This document shows positions 61,936 to 64,000 of a stretch of 64,000 bases of DNA, piece after piece; positions within the stretch are counted from its first letter, which is position 1; the number at the start of each line of letters is the position of its first letter. A model generated the notes under the pieces. It was not told the DNA's origin and did not search any database. It was given only the letters and a program-made list of their open reading frames with translations. A program made the translations under genes and the position numbers. The DNA is from JADZAI01 sp047602465. Its GTDB lineage: Bacteria > Pseudomonadota > Alphaproteobacteria > Micropepsales > Micropepsaceae. The stretch is from positions 2,046,001 through 2,110,000 of the forward strand of contig JASGHF010000001.1 of assembly GCA_047602465.1 (NCBI GenBank). Reading direction: 5' to 3'.

Positions 61936-64000
61936 ATGCCGTCACGCATCGACCGGCCAGCTCTTGTCCGCACGCCGCCCCGCCGCGGCGGCCGCGCCGT
62001 CGCGCGCCGGCAGGAGAGCTTCGCTCAGCGGTTGTGGTCGCCCATCGCGGCGCTGACCGAAGGCCGCGCCGCGCAGGCACTGGGGCCGTGGGTCGTGCAG
62101 ACGGCAGGGCTGTTGTCTCTGACTGCGGGCCTCGCGCTGCTGGCGGCGCTGCTGACCTATCATTCGACCGACCCGTCGCTGAACAACGCGACCGCCGACG
62201 AGCCGCTGAATGCGCTCGGCAATACCGGCGCGGCGCTGGCCGATCTCGCGCTGCAGACGTTGGGTCTGGCGTCCCTCTTTCTCGCCATTCCGCTGATCGC
62301 CTGGGGCGTGTTCGGTCTCTATGGCCGCACGGTGCGGTCGCTGTGGTTCAGGACGGCGCTGATCCCGCTGTCGGCGCTCGCCATGGCGATCGCCCTGGCG
62401 GGGCTGCCGTCGCCGGAAAGCTGGCCGTTGCGGACGGGGCTGGGCGGTCTCATCGGCGATGCGGCGCTGGGGACGCTCTCCACCCTGCTGGCGCTGGGGC
62501 CGGGTTTGCCGGTGACGCCGGTGATCGCATTGCTTGCCGCAGCAGGCGGGTTGGCGCTCGCCACCTATATCGCGGGCTGGACCTGGGCCGGTGTGGGCGT
62601 CTGGTCCTCGCGCGGTCTTGCCTTCGCCGCCGTTCCGGTCGCGGCCGGATGGCGCTGGGTGTCCGGCTTCATCGCGCAACGCCGGGCGGCGGGCGCGGAA
62701 GCCGAACATGACTGGGACGACGAGGATGAAGAGGCCGAGGACGACGAGACGCCGCCGCGTCCTTCATTGTGGTCGCGGATCAGCGGGCTTTTCGCCGGCA
62801 AGGACGACGAGGACGAGGCCAGCGAGCGCGTCGAGCCGGGCTTCGGCGACACGCCGCCGCGCGCCCGCAAGCCGGCGCGCGTGATCGCGCCGGAGGCCGA
62901 CACGGATGAAGACGAGGCGGAGGAGGCCGCGCCCGCGCCGCGCCGTGTCGCGCGCACCGCCCCGGCGGTGAAGGAAGGCAAGCGCGCCAAGGCCGAGGCG
63001 CAGCCGATGCTGGATCTCGACAAGGGCAGCGATTTCGAACTGCCGCCGCTGAACCTGCTCGCCAAGCCCAAGGCGACGGGCGAGGTGGTGCGCGACAGCG
63101 ACGACGCGCTGGAACAGAACGCGCGCATGCTGGAAAGCGTGCTGGCGGATTTCGGCGTGCGCGGCGTGATCAACGCGGTCAGGCCGGGTCCGGTCGTCAC
63201 GATGTACGAGCTGGAGCCGGCGGCTGGCATCAAGGCCTCGCGCGTCATTGGATTGGCCGACGATATTGCGCGCTCGATGAGCGCCGTGTCGGCCCGTGTC
63301 GCCGTGGTGCCGGGGCGCAATGTGATCGGCATCGAACTGCCGAACCGCCGCCGCGAAACCGTTTACCTGCGCGAGCTGCTGGCGGCGAGCGATTATGAGA
63401 ATCCCGGCTCGGCCCTGACGCTGGCGCTGGGCAAGGATATTTCCGGCGCGCCGTCATTCGCCGATCTGGCGCGCATGCCGCATCTGCTGATCGCCGGCAC
63501 CACAGGTTCGGGCAAGTCGGTCGGCATCAACACGATGATCCTGTCGCTGCTGTATCGCCTCCGCCCCGATCAGTGCCGCTGCATCATGATCGATCCGAAG
63601 ATGCTGGAGCTTTCGATCTATGAAGGCATCCCGCATCTCCTCGCGCCGGTGGTGACGGAGCCGAAAAAGGCGATCGTCGCGCTGAAATGGGCGGTGCGCG
63701 AGATGGAAGACCGCTATCGCAAGATGGCGAAACTGGGCGTCCGCAATATCGACGGCTTCAACGAGCGCGTGAAGAAGGCCGCCGCCAAGGGCGAGGTGCT
63801 GAAGCGCACGGTGCAGACGGGCTTCGACCGCGAGAGCGGCGAGGCGGTGTATGAGGAAGAGCGTCTGGATCTGAAGCCGCTGCCCTTCATCGTCGTCATC
63901 ATCGACGAGATGGCGGACCTCATGATCGTCGCGGGCAAGGAGATCGAGAGCCTGGTGCAGCGTCTGGCGCAGATGGCGCGTGCGGCCGGCATTCACGTCA
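61936..64000 (+). CDS. ftsK: DNA translocase FtsK, cut by the window end
   Basis: The first 688 residues are visible and the frame is open at the last base. About four or five membrane helices come first (for example AGLLSLTAGLALLAALLTY near residues 60-78; PVIALLAAAGGLALATYIAGW near 195). A charged linker of about 150 residues rich in Glu/Asp and Arg/Lys follows. The motor domain has Walker A GTTGSGKSV (about 521-529) and Walker B FIVVIIDEMADL. FtsK pumps DNA at the division septum during chromosome segregation. The gamma domain that reads KOPS sequences would lie beyond the window. Confidence 0.96.
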   Translation, partial: MPSRIDRPALVRTPPRRGGRAVARRQESFAQRLWSPIAALTEGRAAQALGPWVVQTAGLLSLTAGLALLAALLTYHSTDPSLNNATADEPLNALGNTGAALADLALQTLGLASLFLAIPLIAWGVFGLYGRTVRSLWFRTALIPLSALAMAIALAGLPSPESWPLRTGLGGLIGDAALGTLSTLLALGPGLPVTPVIALLAAAGGLALATYIAGWTWAGVGVWSSRGLAFAAVPVAAGWRWVSGFIAQRRAAGAEAEHDWDDEDEEAEDDETPPRPSLWSRISGLFAGKDDEDEASERVEPGFGDTPPRARKPARVIAPEADTDEDEAEEAAPAPRRVARTAPAVKEGKRAKAEAQPMLDLDKGSDFELPPLNLLAKPKATGEVVRDSDDALEQNARMLESVLADFGVRGVINAVRPGPVVTMYELEPAAGIKASRVIGLADDIARSMSAVSARVAVVPGRNVIGIELPNRRRETVYLRELLAASDYENPGSALTLALGKDISGAPSFADLARMPHLLIAGTTGSGKSVGINTMILSLLYRLRPDQCRCIMIDPKMLELSIYEGIPHLLAPVVTEPKKAIVALKWAVREMEDRYRKMAKLGVRNIDGFNERVKKAAAKGEVLKRTVQTGFDRESGEAVYEEERLDLKPLPFIVVIIDEMADLMIVAGKEIESLVQRLAQMARAAGIHV

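Overview
This is a high-GC stretch of an alphaproteobacterial chromosome, probably origin-proximal. The central block mnmE-mnmG-rsmG-parA-parB-holA with four ParB-binding parS palindromes (TGTTTCACGTGAAACA-type), the leuS-lptE-DUF3576 group, the DUF6489-like gene and paired GANTC (CcrM-type) sites point to Alphaproteobacteria. A Hyphomonadales/Parvularculales-like lineage is possible, but I cannot fix the genus from the sequence. Only one RNA gene is present, tRNA-Gly(GCC). I saw no insertion sequence, prophage, CRISPR array or rRNA.

Layout. 1-8.5 kb: end of a GNAT acetyltransferase, three tandem small secreted proteins of unknown function, asd, an HD-domain protein, an NTF2-like protein, and a minus-strand group (DUF255 thioredoxin-like, dienelactone hydrolase, quinone reductase). 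8.7-15.7 kb: tRNA modification (mnmE, mnmG), 16S rRNA methylation (rsmG), chromosome partition (parA, parB, parS) and the replisome clamp-loader subunit holA, which is interrupted by an apparent single-base insertion. 15.7-21.3 kb: lptE, leuS, a DUF3576 lipoprotein, a porin and a ThiE-like protein. 21.4-27.5 kb: YggS, L,D-transpeptidase, an Ala/Pro-rich protein, ribA, an orphan OmpR-type regulator with an NTF2-like protein and a metallo-hydrolase, and a secreted repeat (GIN/DUF2807) protein. 27.7-32.2 kb: a MacAB-like efflux operon with two tandem paralogous permeases. 32.3-38.2 kb: a Yej/Opp-type peptide importer.

38.2-47.3 kb is the most distinctive region. Five minus-strand genes overlap by 4 bp each (two MurG/GT28-like and two GT4 glycosyltransferases plus a histidine phosphatase). 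They diverge from an ABC exporter whose nucleotide-binding domain is degenerate at Walker A, Walker B and the signature, and is enlarged by about 270 residues. A stand-alone cyclic-nucleotide-binding-domain protein and a GST-like protein follow. I propose this as a polysaccharide or glycolipid synthesis and export locus of unusual design.

47.3-58.1 kb: xthA, secreted proteins, a PDZ plus alpha/beta hydrolase with an adjacent deleted tandem copy, tRNA-Gly, a ProX-type deacylase, a YbbN-like thioredoxin-TPR protein, a run of small genes (Lon-N domain, Trm112/UPF0434, DUF971), a low-GC DUF429 fusion gene that looks acquired, and a UbiH-family hydroxylase. 58.3-64 kb: a nitrogen module (sigma-54 promoter, PII, Amt), a secreted protein, a DapC-like aminotransferase and the start of ftsK, cut by the window edge.
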